A stretch of 64,000 bases of DNA from Corynebacterium curieae (GTDB lineage: Bacteria > Actinomycetota > Actinomycetes > Mycobacteriales > Mycobacteriaceae): positions 434,001 to 498,000 of the forward strand of contig NZ_JAKMUU010000001.1 in assembly GCF_027570035.1 (NCBI RefSeq). The letters run 5' to 3'. Both the position numbers and the translations under genes were made by a program. The notes under the pieces were generated by a model that saw only the letters and a list, made by a program, of their open reading frames with translations, had not been told where the DNA came from and ran no database searches. Below, one piece after another: positions 8,061 through 18,121 of this stretch. Every line of letters begins with the position of its first letter. Within the stretch, counting starts at the first letter, position 1.

Positions 8061-9251
8061 TTAGAAGAGTTCGCGGGTAGCAATCTCCGCGCCCTCGACC
8101 AAGGACTGCAGCTTCGCCCAAGCAATCTGGGGGTGCAGGCGGCCGCCCAGGCCACAGTCGGTCGACGCAATGACGTTTTCTAGGCCGACTACCTCCGCAA
8201 ACTGGATGATGCGATCGGCCACGAGGCGCGGATGCTCTACCGCGTTGGTGGAGTGCGAGACCACGCCCGGATAAATCACGGTGCCTTCCGGCAACGCGTG
8301 GTCTTGCCAGACGCGCCACTCGTGTCCGTGGCGCGGCGAAGCGGCCTCGAAGGAGAAACCGCCGACCTCGGCGCGCAGGATTTCTTCGATGATTTCCGCA
8401 AATGGCACGTCGGTAACGTGTGGGCCGTGCCAGGATCCCCAGCAGATATGCAGGCGCGTTTGTTCCTTGGGCAGGCCGGCGATGGAATCATTCAGGACGT
8501 CGATACGCTCGCGGATAAAACCACGGAAGTCCTCGACCGACGGTTCCGGGTTGATTTGGTCCCAGGCCTCGGCCAAGTCGGGGGCGTCGAATTGCACAGT
8601 AAGCCCAGCATCGGTGATGGCCTGGTATTCGGTGCGCATGGCTCGGCCGACGTCGGCAAGCAGCTCATGCTCATCGTCATAGTAGCGGTTGGTCAGTCGT
8701 GCGGCCGAGCCAGGCGAAAGGGCGGCGATGAACCCGGGGGTGCCGGCTGGGAGGGCGTCGGCAAGCAGGCGAACATCGGCGGCGACCTCGTCCTGGCCGA
8801 TGTAGGTTACCGGTCCGGTGAACTCTGGGTTCGCCACCTTGGCGCGGCCGGTGAAGATGCCAGAATCCGGGTCATTATAGGCCTCCGAGAACAGCGCGCG
8901 GTCGCGGCGATCAATAAACGACGTCAGCCGCGGCTCACCCGGCTTGGAGCGCACCACCTCGGCCGATTCCCAGCGGTCGGTATCCGTCATCGTCAGCCCG
9001 CCCAGGCGACTAAACGAATAATTCCACCACGCGCCATAATCCACCGCGCCGGAGGTGATATGGCCATACTCGCCCTCGTTAATGATGTCGAGGCCAAGAT
9101 CGAGCTGCCGCTTGACGACGTCCGCTACCGCAGCCTCCAAAATCCCCTGGAACTCCGCGGCTGGCAGCTCCTCGCGCTTCAGGTTAGCTTCCAAAAGCTC
9201 CCGGGTGCGCGGCAGCGAGCCGACATGGGTGGTGCGAATCTTGTTTACCAT
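8061..9251 (-). CDS. cobalamin-independent methionine synthase II-like protein (MetE C-terminal domain family)
   Basis: A 396-residue protein corresponding to the catalytic C-terminal barrel of MetE (full MetE is about 750 residues). The N-terminus KIRTTHVGSLPRT is the family signature. Potential zinc ligands are visible: H and C in RLHICWGSWHG, and C in ASTDCGLGGR. Such stand-alone proteins are thought to transfer methyl groups to homocysteine or a related thiol; the methyl donor is uncertain because the N-terminal folate domain is absent. A GGAGGAGA site precedes the ATG, and a palindrome matching the McbR operator lies 20 bp upstream, which supports a role in sulfur amino acid metabolism. 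Confidence 0.88.
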   Translation of the reverse strand: MVNKIRTTHVGSLPRTRELLEANLKREELPAAEFQGILEAAVADVVKRQLDLGLDIINEGEYGHITSGAVDYGAWWNYSFSRLGGLTMTDTDRWESAEVVRSKPGEPRLTSFIDRRDRALFSEAYNDPDSGIFTGRAKVANPEFTGPVTYIGQDEVAADVRLLADALPAGTPGFIAALSPGSAARLTNRYYDDEHELLADVGRAMRTEYQAITDAGLTVQFDAPDLAEAWDQINPEPSVEDFRGFIRERIDVLNDSIAGLPKEQTRLHICWGSWHGPHVTDVPFAEIIEEILRAEVGGFSFEAASPRHGHEWRVWQDHALPEGTVIYPGVVSHSTNAVEHPRLVADRIIQFAEVVGLENVIASTDCGLGGRLHPQIAWAKLQSLVEGAEIATRELF

Positions 9252-9270
9252 CAGGTCTCCTCCATCGATA

Positions 9271-9286
9271 TAGACTGTGCTGTCTA
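9271..9286 (-). promoter_or_regulatory. McbR-type operator upstream of the methionine synthase-like gene
   Basis: TAGAC TGTGCT GTCTA is an exact match to the TAGAC-N6-GTCTA operator known for the C. glutamicum methionine/cysteine repressor McbR. It is centred about 27 bp before the ATG, next to the ribosome-binding site, where a bound repressor would block transcription. The match is seen directly; regulation is inferred. Confidence 0.75.
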
Positions 9287-9323
9287 GATTAGTGGAGGGG
9301 GCCTGCCGCCGCCGAGTTTAAAT

Positions 9324-12300
9324 TCAGCCTAATATGCCCGCGCCCATGGTGGCTTTAAGATCGCCCATGAGGTTGCCGGAGCGCTCCACGCGGAGGTGAT
9401 CGCCGAGGATCATGGTGGTGGACTCGGCGCCGTCGACAAGCTCGAGGTACACGTCCGACTCGCCCTGGTTTTTAAGCAAGACCTGCTTGAGCCGGGCGAT
9501 GTTTTCCATAGTGCACTGGTCCGTGCGCATAGTCAGGCGCAGCGGCAGGCCCGCGCCACCGCCAGGACCGAGGTCCGGCACGCGGATATCGGAGCAGAAC
9601 AGGGAGCGACGCTCATCGCGGACCTTCACGTTCACACGCGCCAAGATGATATTGTCCTCCACAATCTGCGGGGCGACGAGCGAGTAAACCTTGTTGAATA
9701 CCAAGATTTCCACCTGCGCGCCGTTGTGGTCTTCCACCGTAACGATGGCCCATGGCGAGCCATCGCGCTTGGAGAAGCGACGGTCGACGCCCGAGATAAT
9801 GCCGCCGATGATGAGCTCTTGGCCGTTGTGCACCTCATCGTTGAGAATCTTGGTCAGCGGGGTATCCGTCTGCGCGGCCAGCGCCTCCTCGAAGCCATCG
9901 AGCGGGTGGCCGGAAACGTACAGGCCGAGCATCTCGCGCTCAAGGGCGAGCTCGTGCTTGCGCTCCCAATTATCTTCTGGAATGTCCAAGGCAAAGGCAT
10001 TGGAGGCCTCGTCATCCTCTCCCCCGCCGATTCCGGCGAAGAGATCGAACTGGCCCTTGTCTGCGGCCTTTTTGGTGGTCTGCACCGCGTCAACGGCGTC
10101 CTCGTGTATGAGCATCAGGCCCTTGCGCGGATGATTCAAGTCATCGAAGGCGCCGGCCTTAATGAGCGCTTCTGTCACGCGCTTGGTGCAGGCGGCGAGC
10201 TCGATCTTGTCCAGGTAATCACTAAACGAGGTAAACGCGCCCTTGTCGTGGCGAGACTTAATGATGGACTCCACCACGTCCGAGCCAACGTTGCGGATAG
10301 CGCCCATGCCGAAGCGGATATCCTCTCCCACCGCCTGGAAGTCTTCTTCGGACTCGTTGACAGAAGGCGGCAGCACCTTGATGCCTAGGTGGCGGCAGTC
10401 CGAGAGGTAGATGGCGGACTTATCTTTTTTATCGCCCACCGAGGTCAACAGCGCAGCCATGTATTCCGGTGCGTAGTAAGCCTTGAGGTAGGCCGTCCAG
10501 AAGGACACCAAGCCATAGCCCGCGGCGTGGGACTTGTTAAACGCGTAAGACGCGAAGGGCTCGATGGTGCCCCAAAGCGCATCCATGGCGGACTTGGAGT
10601 AGCCGTTTTCTTGCATACCGCCCCAGAACTTGTCGTACTGCTGCGCCAGCACCTCCGGTTTCTTCTTACCCATCGCCTTACGGAAGCCATCTGCCTCGCC
10701 GGCCGTGTAGTTGGCGACCTTCTGCGAGATACGCATGATCTGCTCCTGGTAGACGATGAGGCCGTAGGTCTCATCCAGGATTTCCTTTAGCGGCTCTTCC
10801 AGCTCTGGGTGAATCGGGGTGATTTCCTTACGGCCGTTCTTGCGGTCCGCGTAGTCCCAGTGAGCGTTCACGCCCATTGGGCCAGGGCGGTAGAGCGCAA
10901 GGGAGGCCACGATATCCTTAAAGCCGGTTGGCTTCATGCGTTTGAGCAGCTCCTGCATGCCGCCGGAGTCGAGCTGGAAGACGCCAAGCGTATCGCCGCG
11001 CGAGAGCAGGTCGTAAACCTTGGAGACCTTGGGGTCATCGGCATGCAGCTGCTCGAGGTGGATTTCTTCGCCGCGGTTGCGCTTGATGTTTTCAATCGCA
11101 TCGCCGATAACGGTGAGGTTGCGCAGGCCCAAAAAGTCCATCTTCAGCAGGCCGATGGCCTCGCACGCCGGGTAATCCCAGCCGGTGATATAGGCGCCGT
11201 CGGCCGGGCGCTTCCACATAGGAATGTGGTCCATGAGCCGGACCGAAGCCATAATCACCGCACAGGCGTGCACGCCCGCCTGCCTAACGACGCCCTCCAA
11301 GCCCCGCGCCGTGTCATAAATCTTTTTCACGTCTGGGTCGGATTCCACCATTTGGCGGACCTCGGCGGCCTCGGAGTAGCGCTCGTGGTCTGGGTCCGTG
11401 ATGCCTTTAAGCGGAATGTCCTTGGCCATGATGGCCGGCGGCAGCGCGCCGTTGATGCGGTCGGCCATCTGGAAACCGGGCTGGCCAAAGTGCACCTTGG
11501 CCGAGTCCTTAATGGCCTGCTTCGTCTTCACCGTGCCGAAGGTAATCACCTGCGCCACCTTGTCTTCCCCCCAACGCTCAGCCGCATAGGTGATCATTTC
11601 ACCACGGCGGCGGTCATCGAAGTCGATATCGATATCGGGCGCGGACGGGCGCTCTGGGTTCAAGAATCGCTCGAAGAGGAGATCGTGTTGCAGCGGGTCG
11701 ATATTGGTAATGGTCAGCGCGTAGGCGACGAGCGCGCCGGCCGCCGAGCCACGGCCCGGCCCCACACGGATGCCCACGGAGCGCGCGTGCTTGATGAGCT
11801 CGGCCACGATGAGAAAGTAGGACGGGTAGCCCTTCATCTCGATGACGGAGATCTCATACTTGGCGCGCTCGATATATTCCTCCGGAACATCCCGGCCGGG
11901 GAAGCGCGCTTGCAGGCCCTCCATCACCTCATGGGTGAGCCAGGAGGTTGGGGTGTGGCCCTCGGGGACGTCGGCAATAGGCATGCGGTCGTGGGTGTGC
12001 TCTTCCCAGATCTCGCCGTAGTCTTGTACGCGTTCGGCAATCCACAGGGTGTTATCGCAGCCATCTGGAATCATATCGTCCCAGGTCTCGCGCATCTGCG
12101 CGGCCGATTTAATGTAATAGCCGGTGCCACCAAACTTGAAACGATCCGGGTCCATAAAGGTCTTGCCGGTCTGCACGCACAGCATTGCCTCGTGCGCTGG
12201 CGCTTGGGACTCCAGCACGTAGTGGCAGTCATTGGTCACCAGCGGCGGCAGGTCCAGCTTGCGGCCGATCTCTAGTAGGCCATCGCGCGTGCGCTTTTCG

Positions 12301-12896
12301 ATGTCCAGCCCATGGTCCATCAACTCCAAAAAGAAGTTGTCCTTGCCGTAGATGTCCTGCCACATGGCCGCGGCTTCCAGCGCCTCGTTGAACTGGCCGA
12401 GGCGCAGGCGGGTCTGGACGTCGCCAGAGGGGCAACCGGTGGTGGCGATGATGCCGTCGGCATGCTCGGCGATAAGCTCGGCATCCATGCGCGGCCACTT
12501 GCCCAACTGGCCCTCGTAGGAAGCTAGAGAAGACAAGGTAAAAAGGTTGCGCAGGCCGGTCGCATTCTCCGCAATCATCGTTTGGTGGAGGTAGGCGCCG
12601 GACGCGGAGACGTCATCGCGCTTTTGATCCGGCGTGCCCCACAGCACGCGCTTTTTATTGAAGCGGGATTCGGGCGCCATATACGCCTCGATGCCGATGA
12701 TGGGTTTGATTCCGGCGCCGGTCATGCGGCGGTAGAAGGCATCGGAGCCATACATATTGCCGTGGTCGGTCATCCCTACGGCCGGCATTTCTTGGCGAAC
12801 CACCTCGTCGGCCAGCATATCGACCTTGGCCATGCCGTCCAGCATGGAAAACTCGGTGTGGTTGTGCAGGTGGACGAAGGAGGAGTTTTTGGCCAT
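9324..12896 (-). CDS. dnaE1: DNA polymerase III alpha subunit (replicative)
   Basis: Replicative polymerase catalytic subunit, about 1190 residues. The PHP domain opens with [20 protein letters not shown]; the polymerase core carries [20 protein letters not shown] with the catalytic aspartates; a helix-hairpin-helix and an OB-fold ([20 protein letters not shown]) follow. Length and order are those of DnaE1, not of the error-prone DnaE2. I chose ATG 12896 (MAKNSSF), which puts the PHP motif at the usual distance from the N-terminus; ATGs at 12905 and 12908 are alternatives, and the frame further upstream overlaps the divergent permease. A 72-bp gap separates its stop from the MetE-like start region. 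Confidence 0.95.
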   Translation of the reverse strand: MAKNSSFVHLHNHTEFSMLDGMAKVDMLADEVVRQEMPAVGMTDHGNMYGSDAFYRRMTGAGIKPIIGIEAYMAPESRFNKKRVLWGTPDQKRDDVSASGAYLHQTMIAENATGLRNLFTLSSLASYEGQLGKWPRMDAELIAEHADGIIATTGCPSGDVQTRLRLGQFNEALEAAAMWQDIYGKDNFFLELMDHGLDIEKRTRDGLLEIGRKLDLPPLVTNDCHYVLESQAPAHEAMLCVQTGKTFMDPDRFKFGGTGYYIKSAAQMRETWDDMIPDGCDNTLWIAERVQDYGEIWEEHTHDRMPIADVPEGHTPTSWLTHEVMEGLQARFPGRDVPEEYIERAKYEISVIEMKGYPSYFLIVAELIKHARSVGIRVGPGRGSAAGALVAYALTITNIDPLQHDLLFERFLNPERPSAPDIDIDFDDRRRGEMITYAAERWGEDKVAQVITFGTVKTKQAIKDSAKVHFGQPGFQMADRINGALPPAIMAKDIPLKGITDPDHERYSEAAEVRQMVESDPDVKKIYDTARGLEGVVRQAGVHACAVIMASVRLMDHIPMWKRPADGAYITGWDYPACEAIGLLKMDFLGLRNLTVIGDAIENIKRNRGEEIHLEQLHADDPKVSKVYDLLSRGDTLGVFQLDSGGMQELLKRMKPTGFKDIVASLALYRPGPMGVNAHWDYADRKNGRKEITPIHPELEEPLKEILDETYGLIVYQEQIMRISQKVANYTAGEADGFRKAMGKKKPEVLAQQYDKFWGGMQENGYSKSAMDALWGTIEPFASYAFNKSHAAGYGLVSFWTAYLKAYYAPEYMAALLTSVGDKKDKSAIYLSDCRHLGIKVLPPSVNESEEDFQAVGEDIRFGMGAIRNVGSDVVESIIKSRHDKGAFTSFSDYLDKIELAACTKRVTEALIKAGAFDDLNHPRKGLMLIHEDAVDAVQTTKKAADKGQFDLFAGIGGGEDDEASNAFALDIPEDNWERKHELALEREMLGLYVSGHPLDGFEEALAAQTDTPLTKILNDEVHNGQELIIGGIISGVDRRFSKRDGSPWAIVTVEDHNGAQVEILVFNKVYSLVAPQIVEDNIILARVNVKVRDERRSLFCSDIRVPDLGPGGGAGLPLRLTMRTDQCTMENIARLKQVLLKNQGESDVYLELVDGAESTTMILGDHLRVERSGNLMGDLKATMGAGILG

Positions 12897-12929
12897 GCGG
12901 CTCATCATAGCGGGGCGGTCAAAATGGGC

Positions 12930-12935
12930 TATTAT
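12930..12935 (+). promoter_or_regulatory. -10 element of a leaderless promoter (RarD gene)
   Basis: TATTAT ends 7 nt... in fact 6 nt separate it from ATG 12942, the spacing of corynebacterial promoters whose transcript begins at the start codon. The -35 region is weak. Confidence 0.5.
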
Positions 12936-12941
12936 TTTGTG

Positions 12942-13794
12942 ATGCTCTACACGCTCGCCGCCTACATCATGTGGGGATTTTTCCCCGCGTTCTTCCCTCT
13001 GTTGCTGCCGGCATCGCCGCTGGAAATCTTGGCGCACCGCGTGCTGTGGACCGCGGTGTTAGTCACCGGATTTTTGCTCCTCGGCGGCCGGTGGCGAGAA
13101 ATGGTACGCATGGACAAGCGTACGTGGGCCTGGCTCGCGGCCGCGGGTGTATTCATCACGGCCAATTGGGGTACCTACGTGGTGGCGATTAATAGCAACC
13201 ACGTGGCCGATGCGGCGCTGGGCTATTTCATCAATCCCCTGGTTTCGGTCGCCCTCGGCATGGTGTTTTTGAAAGAGCGGCTCCGCCCGTGGCAGGCCGG
13301 CGCTGTAGGGGTTGCGGCCATCGCGGTGCTGTATTTGACGTTCTTTACCGGCCAAGCGCCGTATATTTCGCTGCTGTTGGCCTTCAGCTTCGGCTTTTAC
13401 GGGCTGCTCAAAAAGCAGGTACGGGTGTCCTCGGCCGTTTCAGTCGCAGCAGAGGCGCTCGTGATGTCACCGCTGGCGGTAGGCTACATCCTGTGGCTGG
13501 AAAGTAGCGGCCAGGGCACCTTCGCTAGCGAGGGCATCGGCCACGCGCTGCTTTTGGTCAGCGCTGGCTTGATCACCGCGCTGCCGCTTCTATGCTTTGC
13601 GGAGGGAGCACGGACGCTGCGCTTATCGACGATCGGCATGCTCCAATACCTCACCCCCCATCATGCAGATGCTGTGGGCTCTCTTTGTTACCCAGGAGCA
13701 CTTTTCGGCGCACCGCTGGATCGGCTTCGGCATCATCGGCGTGGCCGTTGCGATTTACGTAGCCGATTTGGTGCGCATGGCTAGGAGCGCTTAA
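12942..13794 (+). pseudogene. rarD: RarD/EamA-family permease, interrupted by a +1 frameshift in a C6 run
   Basis: A drug/metabolite transporter of the RarD type with about ten hydrophobic helices: [19 protein letters not shown], then [29 protein letters not shown] and FSFGFYGLLKKQ. After LRLSTIGMLQYLTP the frame changes. In the first frame the protein degenerates into Arg/His-rich sequence, while the expected continuation IMQMLWALFVTQEHFSAHRW and IYVADLVRM is intact in the next frame and ends at 13794. The break is at CCCCCC 13654-13659, where five C would restore one frame of about 283 residues. This may be a true loss, phase variation or a sequencing error. ATG 12942 is chosen from the promoter and family N-terminus; ATG 12924 is possible. 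Confidence 0.75.
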
Positions 13795-14050
13795 GTTTCT
13801 CGCGGGCGGCGCGGGCACGGCGGCGCACCGCACGTTCTTCTTCCGCCCGCAGCGCCCAGCGCGGCATCACTGCGACGAGAAAGATGCCATAGGCACACAC
13901 GATCCCGGAAAACACCAGCGTCATCGGTGTGCCGCCGGTAATAAGGCCGAAAAGAAGTGCAATGCCGCAGACCACCACCGCGGCCCAGGCGGCGATATAA
14001 GCAAACTTGTAGTTGGGCATCCACTGCGAAAAGGGCTGCTTTGAGGACAT
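13781..14050 (-). CDS. small membrane protein with two transmembrane segments
   Basis: An 89-residue protein: a short N-terminus, helix AYIAAWAAVVVCGIALLFGL, a short loop, helix MTLVFSGIVCAYGIFLVAVM, then a strongly basic tail (RRRARAAREKLKRS) facing the cytoplasm. No known domain. It converges on the RarD gene and overlaps its 3' end by 14 bp. A TAAGCT -10 element at 14057-14062 lies 6 nt before the ATG, so it is probably transcribed alone from a leaderless promoter. Function unknown. Confidence 0.75.
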   Translation of the reverse strand: MSSKQPFSQWMPNYKFAYIAAWAAVVVCGIALLFGLITGGTPMTLVFSGIVCAYGIFLVAVMPRWALRAEEERAVRRRARAAREKLKRS

Positions 14051-14103
14051 GGGCCTAGCTTACGATCGCCACAGCGCGCGACGCCGCAGTGACACCGCGA
14101 AAA

Positions 14104-15134
14104 TCACGTGGTGGGCCCGGTTTCTACGAGGTCGGGCGGAGGCGGATCCCAGGGGTTGACCCAGCGCACGCCGCGGGCCGTGCGCTCGAAGCGGCCGTTG
14201 CGCGGCGGGCCGATGCGGTGGTCGTCGTTGCGACCGTTGTGATAGGCGCAGGCGGTGGTAAGGTTCTTCGCATTCGTCCACCCGCCACCGGCCCAGCTGA
14301 AGATGTGGTGGACCTGGCACTCATCGGCGGGCTTATGGCAGCCCTTGACTGGGCAGGTGGGATTTTCCGCCGCCGCCATCATGAACTGCTTCCAGGTTGC
14401 CCCGCGGCGCATGCGGTACAGGTTCACCGGGCCCTCCACGGGATGTAGCAGGTGATAAACCCCTCCTCGGCTAGCGCGCGCTGGGCTAATTCTGCACCGG
14501 TAATTTGAGCGCCATTGGTCATGGTCAGCACCACATCGTCGCTGCCATGGGCCACGCCGACCAACTTATCCAGCGGCACCACAACATTGGTGCGCACAAT
14601 AGAGGTGGCGGTACTGGTGCCGGTGCGGAAGAAAGAGGCGACGTCGGCAAGCGAGCCGGCCTGCTGGTGAAGTTCTGCGATAAGCGCGGAAGGGCCGGTG
14701 ATAGAAAGCGTCCATGGCTTTCCTGCGGCGCGGCGCCGCAGGCTCACGCCAGGCTTTGGATCGCGTGGCGCGCGCATCTCGCGCAGCTTCTTGCGGGCAC
14801 GCCTGTCCATCTCCCGCGTATCGCAGGCGATGTGGGCAAGCTCAGCGCGCAGGGCCCAGGCGCGGGCTTGGGTGGGTGCGCGCCGGGCATGCTTTTCGAT
14901 GACCTCCAGCGTCGGCAGCGAATGGCGGTTGCGGCGCGCCCCATCCACCGCGCGGCGTTGGCGGCGCCGAAAGCTGGTGGGACCAAAGTAGACCTGCGCG
15001 AGCTGTGCAATAGATTCCGCTGAGGCATCGGGCATGCCTGCGGCTGTAAGGTCCACAGAGGACGCGTCGGCAGCCTCGGCGAGGATGTCCATCGCCGAGT
15101 TGAGCGCCGCGATATAAGCCCGAATGTGTTCCAT
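14104..15134 (-). pseudogene. DUF222-type HNH endonuclease, broken by a one-base deletion
   Basis: A corynebacterial HNH endonuclease-like gene in two frames. The first (15134-14424) gives MEHIRAYIAALNSAMDILAE through GFITCYIP and then stops; the second (to 14104) resumes at VEGPVNLYRMRRG and carries the HNH domain CPVKGCHKPADECQVHHIFS ... TACAYHNGRNDD. The intact paralogue at 27568-28569 aligns through the break (GFITLVSPYEGAVNLYR), so one base is missing near the GGG at 14440-14442 (CCC on the coding strand, CCCC expected). The Cys pair and His residues of the HNH are intact. A TAGCAT -10 element lies 7 nt before the ATG. Function of the family is uncertain. Confidence 0.75.
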
Positions 15135-15141
15135 GCCCCTG

Positions 15142-15147
15142 ATGCTA
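15142..15147 (-). promoter_or_regulatory. -10 element of a leaderless promoter (HNH gene)
   Basis: On the minus strand TAGCAT is followed by exactly 7 nt and then the ATG at 15134, indicating transcription starting at the start codon. Confidence 0.5.
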
Positions 15148-15194
15148 AAAGCGCTGCGTAGGCAATGCGCGCCGCAGGCCCCAGGAGGGCAATA

Positions 15195-15731
15195 TTAGCT
15201 GGGAGGGCGGATGGCGAAGCTGCCCCAGGCGGCGTCGGCGGGCGCGGGTTCGACGGCGGCGACGGAGGGAGTGGAGGCGACGTCGGCAAGCTGGGCGCCC
15301 GTACCCCACACCACGGCGGCGCTCACCGCGCTGGGGCGCTGCCCGTAGGAGGCATCGATGCGGTCGAAGGCGCGCTGGATGACGGCGGCGCGGTCCTCGC
15401 CGGCGGTGGGCTCTGGGACGTCGATGGGGGCGGTGGAGTCAATGAGGATGGCGTCCATGCGCGGGGCCGCGGCAACGGCGGCCGCGGCGGCCACGGGCGG
15501 CAATTCTTCGTCGAAGGTGACAAGGGCGTAGGCAGGCGCGTCTGGAATATCGCTGCCGGACACGCGCGCTATATACTCCTCGCGCGATTCCCCATCCGGG
15601 CCGAGCTGGTCTCCTTGCACCTGCGAAGAAGCTTGAGTCCCCAAGGCACCGAAGAGGGCCAGCGCCGCGATAAAAAGTACCGCGAGCATTGCCAGGGCCG
15701 CTAGCCGACGCCGCCGGTAGACCTTCCTCAT
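15195..15731 (-). CDS. membrane-anchored protein of unknown function
   Basis: A 178-residue protein with a basic N-terminus ([10 protein letters not shown]) followed by one hydrophobic helix ([20 protein letters not shown]), so it is an N-terminally anchored or secreted protein. The outside part is Ala-rich ([20 protein letters not shown]) and has no domain I recognise. Its ATG overlaps the rluD stop by 4 nt (ATGA), so it is the third gene of the lspA - rluD unit; its function may therefore have nothing to do with either. Base composition is locally very GC-rich. Confidence 0.7.
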   Translation of the reverse strand: MRKVYRRRRLAALAMLAVLFIAALALFGALGTQASSQVQGDQLGPDGESREEYIARVSGSDIPDAPAYALVTFDEELPPVAAAAAVAAAPRMDAILIDSTAPIDVPEPTAGEDRAAVIQRAFDRIDASYGQRPSAVSAAVVWGTGAQLADVASTPSVAAVEPAPADAAWGSFAIRPPS

Positions 15732-16654
15732 CCCCGCAAAACCTCCAAAGCGTGCTCGAGATCGGCCGGGTACGGTGCTTTAATCTCGAACCACTTACCG
15801 GTACCGGGGTGGGTAAAGCCGAGTTTTACCGCGTGCAGCCATTGGCGCTCGAGCCCAAGACGCTTGGCCAGGTTCGGATCCGAGCCGTACATAGGATCGC
15901 CCACGCACGGGTGCCCGGTTGCAGACATGTGCACGCGGATCTGGTGGGTGCGGCCGGTCTCTAGGTGCACCTCGTTGAGGCTGGCCTCGCGGAAGGCCTC
16001 GATGAGGCGGTAGTGGGTGACGGCCGCTTTGCCGTCGTCAAGCACGGCGAATTTCCAGCCCGACTTGGGGTGGCGGCCGATGGGCGCATCGATGGTGCCC
16101 TCAATAGGGTCAGGCAGGCCTTGCACGACGGCGTGGTAGGTCTTTTTCACGCTGCGGTATTTAAAGGCGTGCTTGAGCGCGGAATAGGCGCGCTCCGAAG
16201 AAGCTACGACCATCACACCGGATGTGCCCACGTCGAGGCGGTGCACGATGCCTTGGCGCTCGGTCGGCCCGGACGAAGCCACGGTATAGCCGGCCGCGCG
16301 CAGCCCGCCGATAACCGTCGGCCCGTCCCACCCCACGCTCGGATGCGCGGCGACGCCCACCGGCTTATGCACGCAAATAATGTCGGCATCGCTGTAGAGC
16401 ACATCCATGCCCTCGACCAGCTCTTCGCGCGGCAGCAGCGGCTTTTCTGGTTCCGGCAAAAGCACAGACACCACGTTGCCGGCAACCAGGCGCTCTGACT
16501 TTCCCAGTTCCTGGGAGTCTACGGTCACGCTGCCTTCGGCGCACAGCTGCGCGGTGGCGCTGCGGGAGAGGCCGAGGAGTTTGGCTAGGGCGGCGTCGGC
16601 ACGCATGCCCTCAAGGCCTTCGGGGATTGGAAAGCTCCGCATTTGCCTATTCAT
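15728..16654 (-). CDS. rluD: RluA-family 23S rRNA pseudouridine synthase
   Basis: Isomerises uridine to pseudouridine in RNA, most likely 23S rRNA. An N-terminal S4 domain ([20 protein letters not shown], residues about 18-70) precedes the catalytic domain, which carries the RluA motif [17 protein letters not shown] with the catalytic Asp, plus [17 protein letters not shown] and [21 protein letters not shown] 16654 is chosen because it overlaps the lspA stop, giving 308 residues; the long open frame beyond it is lspA antisense-frame sequence. lspA followed by rluD is a common actinobacterial pair. The exact modified position cannot be read from sequence. Confidence 0.9.
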   Translation of the reverse strand: MNRQMRSFPIPEGLEGMRADAALAKLLGLSRSATAQLCAEGSVTVDSQELGKSERLVAGNVVSVLLPEPEKPLLPREELVEGMDVLYSDADIICVHKPVGVAAHPSVGWDGPTVIGGLRAAGYTVASSGPTERQGIVHRLDVGTSGVMVVASSERAYSALKHAFKYRSVKKTYHAVVQGLPDPIEGTIDAPIGRHPKSGWKFAVLDDGKAAVTHYRLIEAFREASLNEVHLETGRTHQIRVHMSATGHPCVGDPMYGSDPNLAKRLGLERQWLHAVKLGFTHPGTGKWFEIKAPYPADLEHALEVLRG

Positions 16655-17138
16655 GCTCGGCCTTCCTTTCCTCCAGCAGCATGGCGATGATAAAGAGCAC
16701 CACACCGCATGTAATGGCCGCATCCGCAATATTAAATACGGCAAAGGAACCGACCGAAATATAGTCCACCACGTGCCCAAACCAGAATCCGGGCGCGCGG
16801 AAGATGCGGTCGGCGAAATTCCCCAGCGCGCCGCCGGAAATAAGCGCAAGCCCCACGGCCTGGCCGGTATGAGTAATGCGCGGGGCGGCGATAGCCACGC
16901 CCACTACGAATACCAGCTGGATGGTGGTAAAAAGCCACGTAGAACCCTCCCCGCCCATGGAAAAGGCGGCACCTGGGTTAAAAAGCAAGGTAAACCGGAA
17001 CCAGTCCCCTATCACCGGCAGGGGCTCGCCCTCCGTGAGGATGGAGAGCATCACTTGTTTCACGGCTTGGTCTATTAACGCCACGGCGATGACTACCGCA
17101 GCGATAAGTCCTGTCTTACTCCTTCGTTTTTGGCTCAC
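16647..17138 (-). CDS. lspA: lipoprotein signal peptidase (signal peptidase II)
   Basis: An aspartic protease that removes the signal peptide from diacylglyceryl prolipoproteins. The 163-residue protein has four hydrophobic helices and both catalytic motifs: [12 protein letters not shown] (first Asp) and [18 protein letters not shown] (second Asp in FNIAD). GTG 17138 is preceded by a TAGAAT -10 element 7 nt away, so the message is probably leaderless. It heads the lspA - rluD - membrane protein unit and is divergent from a lipoprotein gene, whose product is a plausible substrate. Confidence 0.95.
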   Translation of the reverse strand: MSQKRRSKTGLIAAVVIAVALIDQAVKQVMLSILTEGEPLPVIGDWFRFTLLFNPGAAFSMGGEGSTWLFTTIQLVFVVGVAIAAPRITHTGQAVGLALISGGALGNFADRIFRAPGFWFGHVVDYISVGSFAVFNIADAAITCGVVLFIIAMLLEERKAEHE

Positions 17139-17145
17139 CCGGTCT

Positions 17146-17172
17146 ATTCTAAACCGGAGCGTCCGGTATTTT
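17146..17172. promoter_or_regulatory. back-to-back leaderless promoters for lspA and the lipoprotein gene
   Basis: On minus, TAGAAT (17151-17146) stands 7 nt before GTG 17138; on plus, TATTTT (17167-17172) stands 7 nt before GTG 17180. The two -10 hexamers are only 15 bp apart within a 41-bp gap, so each -35 region overlaps the other gene's -10 and polymerase binding should be mutually exclusive. Confidence 0.6.
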
Positions 17173-17179
17173 GGTAAGC

Positions 17180-18121
17180 GTGTTTCGAGTCAAAGTTTTT
17201 GCAGCCCTGACCACAGCCGCCGTTGCGCTTACGGCGTGTTCTTATGAGAAGCCGGGCCCCGCGGTGGAACAGCCCGTGGGCCTTACTATCGACGCCCCGC
17301 GAGTCACCGTGGACAATCCCGGCACTGGGGAGAAAAAGCGCCTAGAGTACCGCGATATCGACTCCACGCAGGACGTGAACTACCGCGTTACCGAGGGATT
17401 TTCCCAAGATCTGCTGAAAAAATCCGCGGCCGAGAAGTTTCAGGCCTCTGACGTCGATTCCACCACCACTACCCTGCCGCTATCGGCCAAGGTAGATAAG
17501 GCGAGCGAGGACGTTGAGGATCAGCTGCCGGCCACCCGCAATGCCTTTGTCACGGCCGGTGCCCCGGAAACTTCTGGGGACACCGACGTCTCCTCAGCTG
17601 AGGGATTCCAATTTGGCTGGCGCGGCCAGGATACCGGCCAGATGAATTCGCTGCGCTTGGCCGCGCCCCAAGACGCCACGGATGAAGCCCGCGGCTCCGT
17701 CGAGCAGGCAATTATGAAGCTAACAGCCCTGCCCGTGGTTTTCCCCACCGATGAGGTAGGCAAGGGCGCGAGCTGGACGGTGGATTCGCGCGTAACCGGC
17801 GAGTCCACTTTGCTGCAAACGACTCGCTATACGGTTGATTCCATCGATGGGGACCGCGTGAAGCTCAACGTGGAGGTACAACAGCGGCCGTCGCTAGGCG
17901 CACTGTCCTTTGAGGGACAAGCCCAAGGCACGGAGCTGGAGGACAAAGAGCTCAACGTAGTGGACTCCAGTACCCAATCCAAGGGCAGCATCACGGTGGA
18001 TCTGACCAAACCGCTGCCCGTGGGCGGTGATGTGTCCTTTGACACGAAGGTCATTTATGGCACCGCCGGCTCGGATCTGCGCGTGGTGCAGTCGAGCCTG
18101 ACGGAGCTGAACTTTTCCTAG
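17180..18121 (+). CDS. lipoprotein of unknown function
   Basis: A 313-residue lipoprotein: signal peptide MFRVKVFAALTTAAVALTAC with the lipobox LTAC, mature N-terminus CSYEKPGPAVEQ. The body is Thr/Ser/Asp-rich, with beta-type repeats and no known enzymatic motif; two halves of similar flavour suggest a two-lobed fold. I set the start at GTG 17180 because a TATTTT -10 box lies 7 nt upstream, giving a leaderless transcript; the TTG at 17171 falls inside the promoter. It converges on, and its TAG directly abuts, another lipoprotein gene. Confidence 0.75.
   Translation: MFRVKVFAALTTAAVALTACSYEKPGPAVEQPVGLTIDAPRVTVDNPGTGEKKRLEYRDIDSTQDVNYRVTEGFSQDLLKKSAAEKFQASDVDSTTTTLPLSAKVDKASEDVEDQLPATRNAFVTAGAPETSGDTDVSSAEGFQFGWRGQDTGQMNSLRLAAPQDATDEARGSVEQAIMKLTALPVVFPTDEVGKGASWTVDSRVTGESTLLQTTRYTVDSIDGDRVKLNVEVQQRPSLGALSFEGQAQGTELEDKELNVVDSSTQSKGSITVDLTKPLPVGGDVSFDTKVIYGTAGSDLRVVQSSLTELNFS

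Noticed and set aside
10809..12275. 488-codon open frame on plus opposite dnaE1
   Set aside because: Same reason: the minus strand encodes a clear replicative polymerase with all motifs.
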